A DNA stretch of 64,000 nt from Phymorhynchus buccinoides (Eukaryota; Mollusca; Gastropoda; Neogastropoda; Raphitomidae). The notes under the pieces are model-generated. The model was not told the origin of the DNA and ran no database searches. It saw nothing but the letters and a program-made list of their open reading frames with translations. The stretch spans positions 35,617,781 through 35,681,780 of the forward strand of contig CM065682.1 of the NCBI GenBank assembly GCA_017654935.2. Direction: 5' to 3'. Made by a program: the position numbers and the translations under genes. Shown in pieces: positions 47,908 to 64,000 of this stretch. Each line of letters begins with the position of its first letter. Within the stretch, counting starts at the first letter, position 1.

Positions 47908-48037
47908 TTAAAGACCCCCCATGTCACTTGTCAAATTCATGGCTTTCACGTGTTTTCCCTCTTATAGCTGGTGAGGAATCTTAAGAAACCTTCCTAGTAT
48001 AATAGGGAACGTGACACGTGACGTAGGGGGTCTTTAA
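47908..48037. mobile_element. TTAA-flanked MITE
   Basis: TTAAAGACCCCCCATGTCAC at the left and GTGACGTAGGGGGTCTTTAA at the right are inverted repeats with one base of length difference. The element is 130 bp with TTAA at both ends. Confidence 0.8.
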
Positions 48038-48186
48038 TACTTTTATTCAGTTCTTTACATTTTCGTACTTATACTACACTGTGTTTAGCACATTATATTA
48101 ATGAAGCACACAGGGTTGAAGTTAAACCCATGCTCAGTAATACACATGCATCTAGGTATCTCTGCCAGAAGTGTTATGTTGACTTA

Positions 48187-48300
48187 GATCGTGTGTGTGT
48201 GTGTGTGCGCGCGCGCGCATGTGTGTGTGTGAGGAGGGGGCGTGGATGTGTCTGTGTACGGGCGTGTACGGTGCGTGTGCTCACGCGTGTGTGTGTGTGC
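48187..48300 (+). repeat. (GT)n/(GC)n microsatellite
   Basis: GT and GC alternation with a GAGGAGGGGG interruption. It accounts for the cysteine/valine-rich frames over it. Confidence 0.9.
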
Positions 48301-49053
48301 ATTGGCATTGCAAATACTATATTTTATTCTTTACGCCTAGTGTTCATATATGTGTTTATTCTAGTCATATATATTTAATCCTTATCTACAATGGTCATTG
48401 TGTATTGTATGTGTATTCATTGTATTTTAGTGTTTTAATTTTGATGTAAAACGCTCTGAACTCCCCGCAGGGAGTAGAGCGCTATTCAGATATCCTTATT
48501 TATTATTAATTCCTTCATTGGAAAACTCTCTCTCTCTTTGAAAGCACTAGTGCCATAGATGAAACCACATGCCAGGAAAAGCAGGAATCCTTATTTTTTC
48601 ATGAAATTCAGTTTCGGGGACTTTTTCCCATGACCCGCACAAACGACTCCGCCTCTTGACCCCACCAAGGCCAACCCCCAGGCCTTCCTGCTTTTCGTAT
48701 AATCCAGGTTTATATAGAGGATGGATCATGTACAGGATGTACCCATTTTCATTTGGCAATAACTCAATGAAAAGTAAATTTATTCCTGCCATTTTGTGGA
48801 TTCTGTAGACACTTTTTGTTTCTATGAATTATGCATGTAATATCTTTATACACTTTAATATTGGTTTTCCTTATTTTTACTGTAATGTTATTGGTATTGG
48901 TCGTTACTTTTTAGTCAAACGTTTTTGTACTTTAATCTAAGGTGTGTGTGTGTATGTGTGTGTGTGTGTGTGTGTCTTCTGTGTTTGCTTAAATGTTATA
49001 TATGTACACTTATTCATTTTACTCATGTTGTCAGCATTGTTTTATGTTTAATA
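48301..49053. other. No gene recognised
   Basis: It contains a retroposon 3' terminus at 48440-48510 (AAAACGCTCTGAACTC, GAGCGCTATTCAGATATCC, ATT-rich tail) and a GT tract at 48943-48975. Confidence 0.5.
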
Positions 49054-49223
49054 CAGTGGAACCTCTCTTATCAGACCGCCAAAAATAATCCAATATGAGG
49101 TCTTTAAGGGAGGGTCTTATAAGGGAGGTAATTTTAACACAAAGAAGGGCAACGTCTCAGAGAATTAGGTCTTATGTGGGAGGGAGTCTTATAATGGGAG
49201 GTCTTATAATGGAGGTTCCACTG
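49054..49223 (+). mobile_element. pogo-like MITE, copy 3
   Basis: CAGTGGAACCTCTC and GGAGGTTCCACTG ends with TA on both sides (49052-49053, 49224-49225). It shares the interior with 38944-39120 and lies outside the inverted repeat. Confidence 0.88.
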
Positions 49224-49410
49224 TAGTGTGATATCTTCTTTATACACTTTTATTACTGCTTTTTATTCATGTTGCTTTGTTTACTGTGATGGTATTTATT
49301 CATTTATTTGATCTTATAGTACTATGGACTTTACTTTTATCTCCTTATTTACTGTAATATTATTGGCATTGATACTATTTTTCTTCGAACAGTCATTTAT
49401 GTACCCAAGA

Positions 49411-49438
49411 TGTGTGTGTGTATGTGCACGCACGCGCG

Positions 49439-49487
<49 letters not shown>

Positions 49488-49500
49488 ACGTACGTGTGGG
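49411..49500 (+). repeat. (GT)n microsatellite
   Basis: GT tract of about 55 bp with flanking GC and GTGC units. Confidence 0.95.
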
Positions 49501-49574
49501 CATAGTGATGTCTCCCAGTCATACTTTAATTCTAGTTAGATCAGTTAGTCTTAATAATGAATATAATGTATATG

Positions 49575-50384
49575 CGCTCTCCCGATTCTCTTCAAATTTC
49601 CTGCCAGGCTTTGCCCTGGCCATAGCAAGCCTGAGAGCAAATTTGAAGCGATTCGGTTAAGAAACGGCGGCGTCTAGCGCGCGCGTTTACGAATCGATTC
49701 GCTTCCGGGTTGGCACACGGATAGTCCCCGGCCCCGGTCATCTTCCCGCCAAATTCGAAGGCAATCGGCCCAGAAACGCCGAAGATATGGGCGCCGAGCG
49801 GCCGGCGGATGCGCGTTTCGCGCATTTGCGAAACCGCGCAAATGATACGGCCGCCTCGGTTGCCGTTGCCATCGCCCCGTGAGGGCTCACAGCAAATTTG
49901 AAGCGATTCGGTGGAAAAACGGCGGAGTTATAAGGCCCGTTTCGTGTTTCAGACACACAGACACACACGGACACTTGGCTTATTACTATATGACTAGCGC
50001 AACGCCGAGTCCCAGTAACGCCTAGTAACGGTAACGCCAAGTACTGGTAACGCCGAGTACAGCAAATTTGAAGCGATTCGGTTAAGAAACGGCGGAGTCG
50101 TATAGCGCGCGCGTTTCTGAACCGATTCGCTTCCGGGTTGGTACACGGATAGGCACCATCCCCGGTGATCTTCCTGCCAAATTCAAAGGCAATCGGTCCA
50201 GAAACACCGGAGATACGGGCGCCGAGAGGCCGGCGGATGCGCGTTTCGCGCATTTGCCGAACCGCGCAAATGACACGGCCGCCTCGTTTGCCGTTGCCAT
50301 CGCCCCGTCAGGGCTCACAGCAAATTTGAAGCGATTCGGTCGAAAAACGGCGGAGTTATAAGGCCCGTTTCGTGTTTCAGACAG

Positions 50385-50415
<31 letters not shown>

Positions 50416-50430
50416 CACTTGGCTTTTTAC
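49575..50430. repeat. GC-rich repeat of about 425 bp in two tandem copies
   Basis: Two copies (about 49633-49990 and 50058-50425) share AGCAAATTTGAAGCGATTCG, CGTTTCGCGCATTTGC and GCCGTTGCCATCGCCCCGT. The first 20-mer occurs twice within each copy (49633, 49890, 50061, 50320), so each unit is itself a half-repeat. Copies end GGACACTTGGCTT followed by TACTATATGA. A spacer with ACGCCGAGTA-type units separates them. GC content is far above its surroundings. The minus-strand frames are conserved between copies but look repeat-coded. Confidence 0.85.
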
Positions 50431-50547
50431 TATATGATGATGATAATGTTTTGTGTCATGATCATCTTCTTACTGTACTTGTTGTCTGTTGTTTGTTTGT
50501 CTGGGGACAGCAGCAGCATTTCCTTTTATGCAGTTTTTAAAAGGACA

Positions 50548-50568
50548 ATAAATGATTTGATTGATAGA

Positions 50569-50609
<41 letters not shown>

Positions 50610-50612
50610 CTA
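50548..50612 (+). repeat. (GATT)n microsatellite
   Basis: Follows GGACAATAAATGATTTGATT, a LINE-like 3' end with a tetranucleotide tail. Confidence 0.9.
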
Positions 50613-51359
50613 ACATAATTTTTGTTTGTCCAAGCCACTCTTGAGTCGATAATGTTTTACTACTCTTTTTTTTTTTTTTACTGATTAATAAAAATGCTCA
50701 CTCCAGGTACCACGTTGTGCCGAATGACTGCAGCATCACAAACATTGAAATTGTCCATGTATTTTACTCAGCATCTCTTGTGGGGTCCATCTGATTTCCT
50801 TCTTGTTCTCTTTTAGCATTTCTGTTATCTCTGGGTTATAACGAAAAACTGTTTACCTTCAGTAGTTAAAAAGAACGTAGTGGACTATTTCAACGTTTGT
50901 GTTGATGCCATAATATTACGACATGGTACCTTCATTGTGCCTATTGTGAAAAAAGTGTCGTGAAACACTGTTGATTTAAGAGTGACTTGGGATTTAAAAA
51001 ATAATACATGTCTGTAGATTCCATGGATGAAAGATGATAGAGAAATGTCTATTTTCCTTTCAATTATGGAGAACAAACAATGGTTTCAGGTTTATATGTA
51101 ACAATTTTGATATTGTGCACAGTTATATCAAACCTTCATGCATCTTTGTAAACCTTTGTGCAATTTGTATGTTGTGTGCGTGTGTGTGCGTGCGTGTGTG
51201 TGTGTGCGTGCGTGTGCGTGTGTGTGGTGAAACATGCATTTTTATCTGTTTGTGTTTAGTTTGTGGAAGGAAAATTTTCATTTGAACTTTGTTTCAATGA
51301 ACAATAACGTTGTAGGGTCTGTGCACATTTACAAAACCTTCCATACTAAAAACCCACCC
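50613..51359. other. No gene recognised
   Basis: AT-rich sequence with a GT/GC microsatellite at 51173-51230. No exon signals were convincing. Confidence 0.5.
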
Positions 51360-51708
51360 GCAGAGTGGCACAGAGGTAACGCGTTCGCCTCGTGTCAAAT
51401 GAACCCGAGTTCATACCTGGGAACAGCAGATTGACATTTTTCCTCTCACTCTGCACTAGGCCTTGCGGTCTGAACGTGAAATCTTTCAGATGAGACGATA
51501 AACCGAGGTCACGTGTGCCCATGCACTTTGTACATGTACGAGTGGCAACGAAAAGTTGTCATTTGCTCAAAATGTACCCCCACCCACACTTTCCTTCTTA
51601 ATGTCACACAAAAATCACATGCAATTTTTTTAAATGGGTGGCACACCTCAGGCTGCGACGTTCACTCCAGGTTGGAACAACACGGATTTCACAGACGCCT
51701 CTATGACT
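51360..51708 (+). mobile_element. tRNA-derived SINE, copy 2
   Basis: A box AGTGGCACAGAGGTAACGCG, B box GAGTTCATACCTGGG (one change from consensus), central block GATGAGACGATAAACCGAGG and a tail ending ACAGACGCCTCTATGACTA. It is collinear with 8487-8836 in the opposite orientation. Confidence 0.85.
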
Positions 51709-51955
51709 ATTTTGTTTATATATACAAATACCAATTCGCCAATACAGTGAAAGAAAGTGAAAAATAATCAGATGTAAAATACAGATAGATGTCTGCGTGT
51801 ATATGCATACACATTCATATTTGTTACTTGTAAAAATACCTAAATACCAAAAATGACTTCCAGAGTTCTTCCCCTCGGATTGCTTATGGGTTTCCATACT
51901 GAAGTTTTCAATAATGTGCACAGTCTTAAGAAGTGAATTTAAATTGATTGATTAT

Positions 51956-51960
51956 TCACA

Positions 51961-51991
<31 letters not shown>

Positions 51992-52014
51992 GCGCGCGCG
52001 CAAACACACACACA
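51956..52014. repeat. (CA)n(CG)n microsatellite
   Basis: CA tract followed by 14 CG units and a second CA tract. Confidence 0.95.
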
Positions 52015-52277
52015 TGACAGATATAGAAACATATTTCTATTCAAATTTACTCCCCATTCTTTTACAACAAGAAGCCCAACATTAATGCAGAATAATTAAA
52101 ACAACGTAAATTACTTACTATGCAAATTATTAAAGGTGTGCATGCAAGCACTTTTAATAATCAATCTAAATCCTAAATACAAACATTATAGTCTTCATTT
52201 ACAATTATTGTTTTTCTTGCCCTGAGATAAGCAACACCAAAATGCGGCCATCTTGTACTGAAGTCACACTTGCACAC

Positions 52278-52313
<36 letters not shown>

Positions 52314-52682
52314 TTGGATTTTTGCTTTCACTGAGAAGCAAAATTCTGCTATATTTAGGAAAAGGACAGGGTTAGGATCAGCCTAGGAGTATTTTCATAT
52401 AACTGTAAGAAGCCCACTTTCGGAATGATGGTGGTAAACATGAGGGGGTGACCGAAGTACAAGATTGTCCTAAACGCTAGCACTTTGATTTGAAAACAAA
52501 AAGTCAAGTAAAAGCAAATTCAACATGCACACATAGCAGAATCCAACTTCTCCTGTAGGAAATACAGTGGATTCCTGCTAACTAAAAAACACTGGATGAC
52601 TCACAATAATTTGGTGGTCCCACTTTAATAATCCTTTAATGCTGTAACTCCTTAGTACGTTGATCACTTTTTCTTTGACATC
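52015..52682. other. No gene recognised; probably 3' flank of the next gene
   Basis: Contains a (CA)n tract at 52275-52312. Unremarkable AT-rich sequence otherwise. Confidence 0.45.
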
Positions 52683-59888
<7,206 letters not shown>

Positions 59889-60924
59889 TTAATATTAACC
59901 CTTTCACTGCCTCATGACGGATATTTCCGTTACTGCTTCTTGTCTAGGAAAGCGAGATGAAGTGTATGCCATTTAACCAAAGAAAGGAAATAAAAACAAA
60001 AGCGAAAGATATGACGAAGGAAATAAAATTAAAAAAATTAAGAAATATGTAAAATGGAAAGATAAGCGGGGAAAATAATCTAAAAATATGTATGAACTGA
60101 AATCAAAAGGGAATTAAAAAACAACAAATAATAACCCACTTAATATTAATGCAAACTCATCAAAACATTTCTACATTTTAAATCACACACACACAAGCAA
60201 GTACGCACATATGCACACGCGCGTGCACGCACACACACACACACACACTGACCCTAATAGCAAAACTATACTACAACTATCATAAGCATCACAGAGCAGA
60301 CAGGGTGATTTCAACCATGGGTCCCATTTCATTCTCATATTGAAATGTCTTAATTAAACTTTGATATATGCAATGCCTCAACAACTGCAACAATAGTTTT
60401 CCTTATTCAGATACTAATTATTACACAGGTTGTTGGGACACCAAAAATGTAATAGAAATTTTCAGAAATGTTCAAAATAAAAACAATGCTCAATAATTAC
60501 ATGTATTGAAAATCTGCTTGACTAAATTCCTGAGCATATCACAACAATGAAAACTTAAAAGTAGTTACATTCTATTACTCATCTTTATGTTATCTTTTCA
60601 GAAACTAAAATAAAAAGTATCCATTAATTTAAAGAAACAAACTTTGGATTTTTGCATGGTCATATTTATTCTTCTTCTTTAAAAATAAAAATAAAATTGT
60701 GTTTTATGTAGGTATTTTAAATGTGAGTTGTGTGAGTGCGATAATGTTCCTTTTTTCATGTAAAGTGATTTTTTTTCCTAAATAATTTTAAGTACATGTA
60801 TTTTGAATATCTTTTGTGTGCATGAGGTAAACTGACTTTTTCCCCACTTTTTCGTGTAAAGCGCGGTGAGTCCTACTGTGTCAGGATAATAGCGCTATAG
60901 AGGATTTATTCATTATTATTCTGC
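59889..60924. other. No gene recognised
   Basis: AT-rich, with a (CA)n patch at 60186-60248 and a retroposon 3' terminus at 60855-60925 (AAAGCGCGGTGAGTCC, AATAGCGCTATAGAGG). Confidence 0.5.
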
Positions 60925-61200
60925 GTTCCCAGGCCATAATGTGTTTTATGTGTCCGTTTTCCAGTTTTCACTGGTCTCCTCGCTGCATTCAGCCGACACA
61001 TTCTGATTTCGGAGGAACTCAAAGGAGAAAACTATATGTAAGATTTGTTTGGAAAAAAGCAGGAGAATGGGTCAAAAAGTCAGAAAGATAGTAGATGACA
61101 TAAAACAAGGAAAAAGGCAGAGTCAAAGAAAGAGACAGATTAGAGGAAGTTACAAGCACAGAACTTCCAAAAGGCGGGGGGACTATTTGTGGGTGGGGGT
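60925..61200 (-). mobile_element. 320-bp retroposon family, copy 3
   Basis: CTGCGTTCCCAGGCCATAAT, CAGCCGACACATTCTGATTT and GTTACAAGCACAGAACTTCC follow in order, the reverse of copy 1. Confidence 0.85.
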
Positions 61201-61264
61201 GGTCATATTTCAATTTTGAACTAAAATAGAAACTTAACATCCTAAATTCCATTGCTATAACGGG

Positions 61265-61370
61265 AAAATGTGTTTAATGTCCTCCGACCCAGAACAGGCG
61301 CCCATAGGACATTCTTAATTATACAGATAGTAGGTTGATCCTGGAGGTACTGCAATACCAGGAAAGACCT
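61265..61370 (+). mobile_element. Divergent fragment of the TTTTACGTCCTC family
   Basis: TGTTTAATGTCCTCCGACCC, CCCATAGGACATTCTTAATT and GGTACTGCAATACCAGGAAA keep the order of the family with many changes; 43240-43345 is a similar variant. Confidence 0.6.
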
Positions 61371-61689
61371 GCGAGTAATTCATCTAAACAATGGTAAGAT
61401 TGCTATAACAGAATTTACAATACATTTATACAAATGCGCGATTGAACACACACACACACTCACACACCTACTCATCCACACAAACACAATGACAAACACA
61501 TACACATGCATGCACTTACATATGCCATAGGAATATAGAATAAAGCATGCAAAGTGAACTGTAAAAATACCAGTTATTCAATATATTTTGACATATGCAT
61601 TTATGAGAACATGTAGGTTCAGCTCTGACTATTCATCAAAAGTAATACATATTTTCTTACACTTACTTTACTTACTTTTCCACATCTCA

Positions 61690-62098
61690 CAATATATCAT
61701 CGGTGAAATTCAAAAACCTCGTATCTCGATTTTTTATTTTATTTTTAGTTAGAAACATAGTCAGCTCTCTAATTTTTCTCGCCACCTTCCACCAAAAGCT
61801 CGTATCTCTAATAACTTTTTATCTTGGGTAAATGAGGTTGTGTAAATAGAAGAAAAACTCGTAAAGTCCCAAATTCAGTCAATCAGATCTAGTTAAGGAC
61901 AAAAACCTCGTATTTCGTTCTTTTCAAGTATAAAAAAAAGAAAATGCAGGACTAAACTCACAATGTCTTGAACAACATATTCATCATAGTTAATCAATGG
62001 TGGTAAACGCGGTTAATTTTTAAAACAGTTTTTTTCATTTTTCTCAAAACTACCAAATTTGAGATACGAGGTTTTTGAATTTCACCGACGATATGTTG
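61690..62098. mobile_element. Element with 38-bp terminal inverted repeats
   Basis: Left end TCGGTGAAATTCAAAAACCT then CGTATCTC, right end GAGATACGAG then GTTTTTGAATTTCACCGA: 38 bp with about three mismatches. The interior repeats AAGCTCGTATCTC and AAACCTCGTATTTCG. There is no coding capacity. Confidence 0.8.
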
Positions 62099-62264
62099 AA
62101 CAACAAAGTTGTACATAAAATACAAACTTATGTAATAACACACATGATATATGTTGTTAAAGAAGGGGGAAAAAAAAAGAAGCAGCTGTTATGCGTCTAA
62201 CATAAGAAATAGTTAGGCCCAGCATATCCAACTTCAGCTGAAGAAATCTTTGTAAGAATTTATA

Positions 62265-62430
62265 AATTTAAAAAAAAGCCAGGAGAACGGACCAGTAAGA
62301 TAGAAAGATAGCAGATGACAGTAAGCAAAGGGAAACGGCAGAGAAGAGGAAGTTACAAGCACAGAACTTCCAGAAGGTGGGGGAACCGTTTGTACGAAAG
62401 ACACCCCCGGTATCCCCACAGGGGGTAGTA
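62265..62430 (-). mobile_element. 320-bp retroposon family, copy 4 (partial)
   Basis: CAGGAGAACGGACCAGTAAG, GTTACAAGCACAGAACTTCC and ACACCCCCGGTATCCCCAC match copy 5. It lacks the CTGCGTTCCCAGG end. Confidence 0.8.
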
Positions 62431-62762
62431 AATCACTGCTTCCCCCACAACTACAGACAACAACCATCCACACAATACACTCAGCATCCACATATGACAA
62501 ACGTAACTACACCCATATATAAAACCCACATGTCACACACACACACAGACATCCAAAAACAATACTCACACACAACACCCACATAGCGACATACACACAA
62601 CACAAACACAATAACCCAGAAGGTACTATCAGTCATAGTACACTCTGGTTTTCAGTTTCACCTCGTGAATCATATCACCCACACATGAACATTAACTGGA
62701 AAGATATGACACAAGGAGAGAAGAGAAGCAGCAAAAATGCCAGTAATTGAAAAACAAGAGTA

Positions 62763-62925
62763 CCATATTTTTCGGACTATAAGGCGCACCCCAAAAGTTT
62801 TACACAAAATTCAGATGTTATGATACTTTCTTACTATATTATTAGTCATATTATAAAGCACAGGGGTCTTAGTCTGTGGAAAAAAAAGCATCACCTTACA
62901 GTTCAAAAATACAGTATTTTAATGA
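62763..62925. mobile_element. MITE with CCATATTTT-type ends, copy 3
   Basis: Begins ACCATATTTTTCGGACTATA and ends with the inverse AGTTCAAAAATACAGTAT; GCACAGGGGTCTTAGTCTGT lies inside. Confidence 0.8.
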
Positions 62926-63339
62926 CATAGATAAACACCAGTTTTGCTAAGGGTGGTCTGAATAATAACTTGAGATAATGTGCCTTACCTTATAGCTTGT
63001 CAAACACAATTCAACATAATAATATTCATAATAATATGATAATTAGTCATGAAGATATGAAATAAATATGTGCCACATTCCTTGTACAGATCTATAACTA
63101 CCGGTAATAGTCTAAGCCTTCACCATGCATAATTCAATGCATAAAAAATAATCTAAGCCTTTATAATGCCTAATTCAACTCTACATACCTTTTTTGTAGA
63201 TTTCCGATGGTCTAATAACTTAATATGATTTGCATTTAAATTGCCACTGCGACTAACTAGCATCACATTTGCCACAATTCTGCCCGCAATTAATTATTAT
63301 TGAAAGTAATCTTTGTGGTTGTATGTACATGTGCGTGTG

Positions 63340-63475
63340 CACACATACACAGTCTCACACACACACACATCACTCACTCACACACACACTCTCTCTCACA
63401 CACACACACACACAAATACATACACACATAATCTCTCTCTCTCACACACACGCACGCATGCACACACACAGAGCA
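63340..63475. repeat. (CA)n microsatellite with (CT)n insets
   Basis: CA tracts alternating with CTCTCT and CACGCA units. Confidence 0.95.
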
Positions 63476-63582
63476 TTCCATCAAAATGAAATAATTTGTA
63501 ATGATAATGAAACAATTTAAAAAATGCTCGTTTGACTTCTGCAATCCGTTTTGGGCTCTATCAAATCGACAGACTTCAATCC

Positions 63583-63903
63583 TTCTTCTTCTGCGTTCCC
63601 AGGCCAAAAGGCCATAATGGGTAAAGTACGTATGTGTCCGTTTTCAGTTTTCACTGGTCTCCCCGCTGCGTACAGCCGACACATTCCGATTTCGGAGGAG
63701 CTCAAACAAGAAAAGTTATTTCGAAGATTGTGGAAAAAAGGCAGGAGAATGGGCCAATAAGTCAAAAAAATAGTAGATGACAGAAAGCAAAGGAAAAAAG
63801 GCAGAGTCAAAGAGAGTGGCAGATTAGAGGAAGTAACAAGCACAGAACTTCCAGAAGGCGGGGAACTATTTTTACGAAAGACCCCCGGTATCCCCATGGA
63901 GAA
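63583..63903 (-). mobile_element. 320-bp retroposon family, copy 5, with 12-bp target duplication
   Basis: AGACTTCAATCC is repeated perfectly at 63571-63582 and 63904-63915, bracketing 321 bp. On the minus strand the element runs from near GGGATACCGGGGGTCTTTCG to AACGCAGAAGAAGAA, so its tail is a GAA-type simple repeat. This copy fixes both ends of the family. Confidence 0.9.
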
Positions 63904-64000
63904 AGACTTCAATCCAAAACCAGTTGTACTGTAGCAAGGTAGTTGATACACTACAGCAGAAGAAGAAGAAAATAAATTGTCAGGTAAAACTAAAAGCTAG

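Overview
The window is animal nuclear DNA with the texture of a marine mollusc genome, probably a gastropod. The evidence is interspersed repeats, long (CA)n, (GA)n and (GT)n tracts, short exons bounded by GT/AG splice sites, many small DNA-transposon derivatives and tRNA-derived SINEs. A P2X7-type intracellular domain, which is abundant in molluscs, and the motif GTTATCTCCCTTT inside the LTRs point the same way. The species assignment is inference. No bacterial-style operons, rRNA genes, CRISPR arrays or functional tRNA genes were seen.

Layout. 1-5776 is a young, non-autonomous Ty3/gypsy-type LTR retrotransposon. It has near-identical LTRs, a tRNA-Pro-like primer site and one 766-codon ORF in which gag and protease run directly into a broken integrase piece; reverse transcriptase and RNase H are absent. 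5777-16768 is repeat-rich and ends in poor-looking sequence (poly-C, poly-G and A/T-G mush). It includes a LINE tail carrying a SINE with a perfect 14-bp target duplication. 16769-17268 is a gap of exactly 500 N.

From the first base after the gap to about 46.66 kb lies a giant inverted repeat. The left arm (17269-31760) is the reverse complement of the right arm (about 32648-46664). The centre holds a 36-bp minisatellite on both arms and a small hairpin element. The left arm is full of small indels, even inside exons, while the right arm keeps clean exons. The palindrome may therefore be a fold-back or unpolished-contig-end assembly product and not a true duplication, although the asymmetric spacer is not explained by a simple fold-back.

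Three host transcription units can be supported. (1) The 3' part of an unrecognised gene on the minus strand has four exons with matching splice phases (39557-41512), and its last exon has been partly duplicated in tandem. (2) A P2X7-type intracellular-domain gene lies on the plus strand (45852-47255) with a probable one-base frameshift. (3) Exons of another unrecognised gene lie on the minus strand (59.9 kb down to 52.7 kb). These genes do not obviously cooperate.

The rest is mobile-element debris: hAT-like, pogo-like and TTAA-flanked MITEs, a 320-bp retroposon family present five times in the last 11 kb, a family sharing a TTTTACGTCCTC head, tRNA-derived SINEs, and microsatellites up to about 370 bp.
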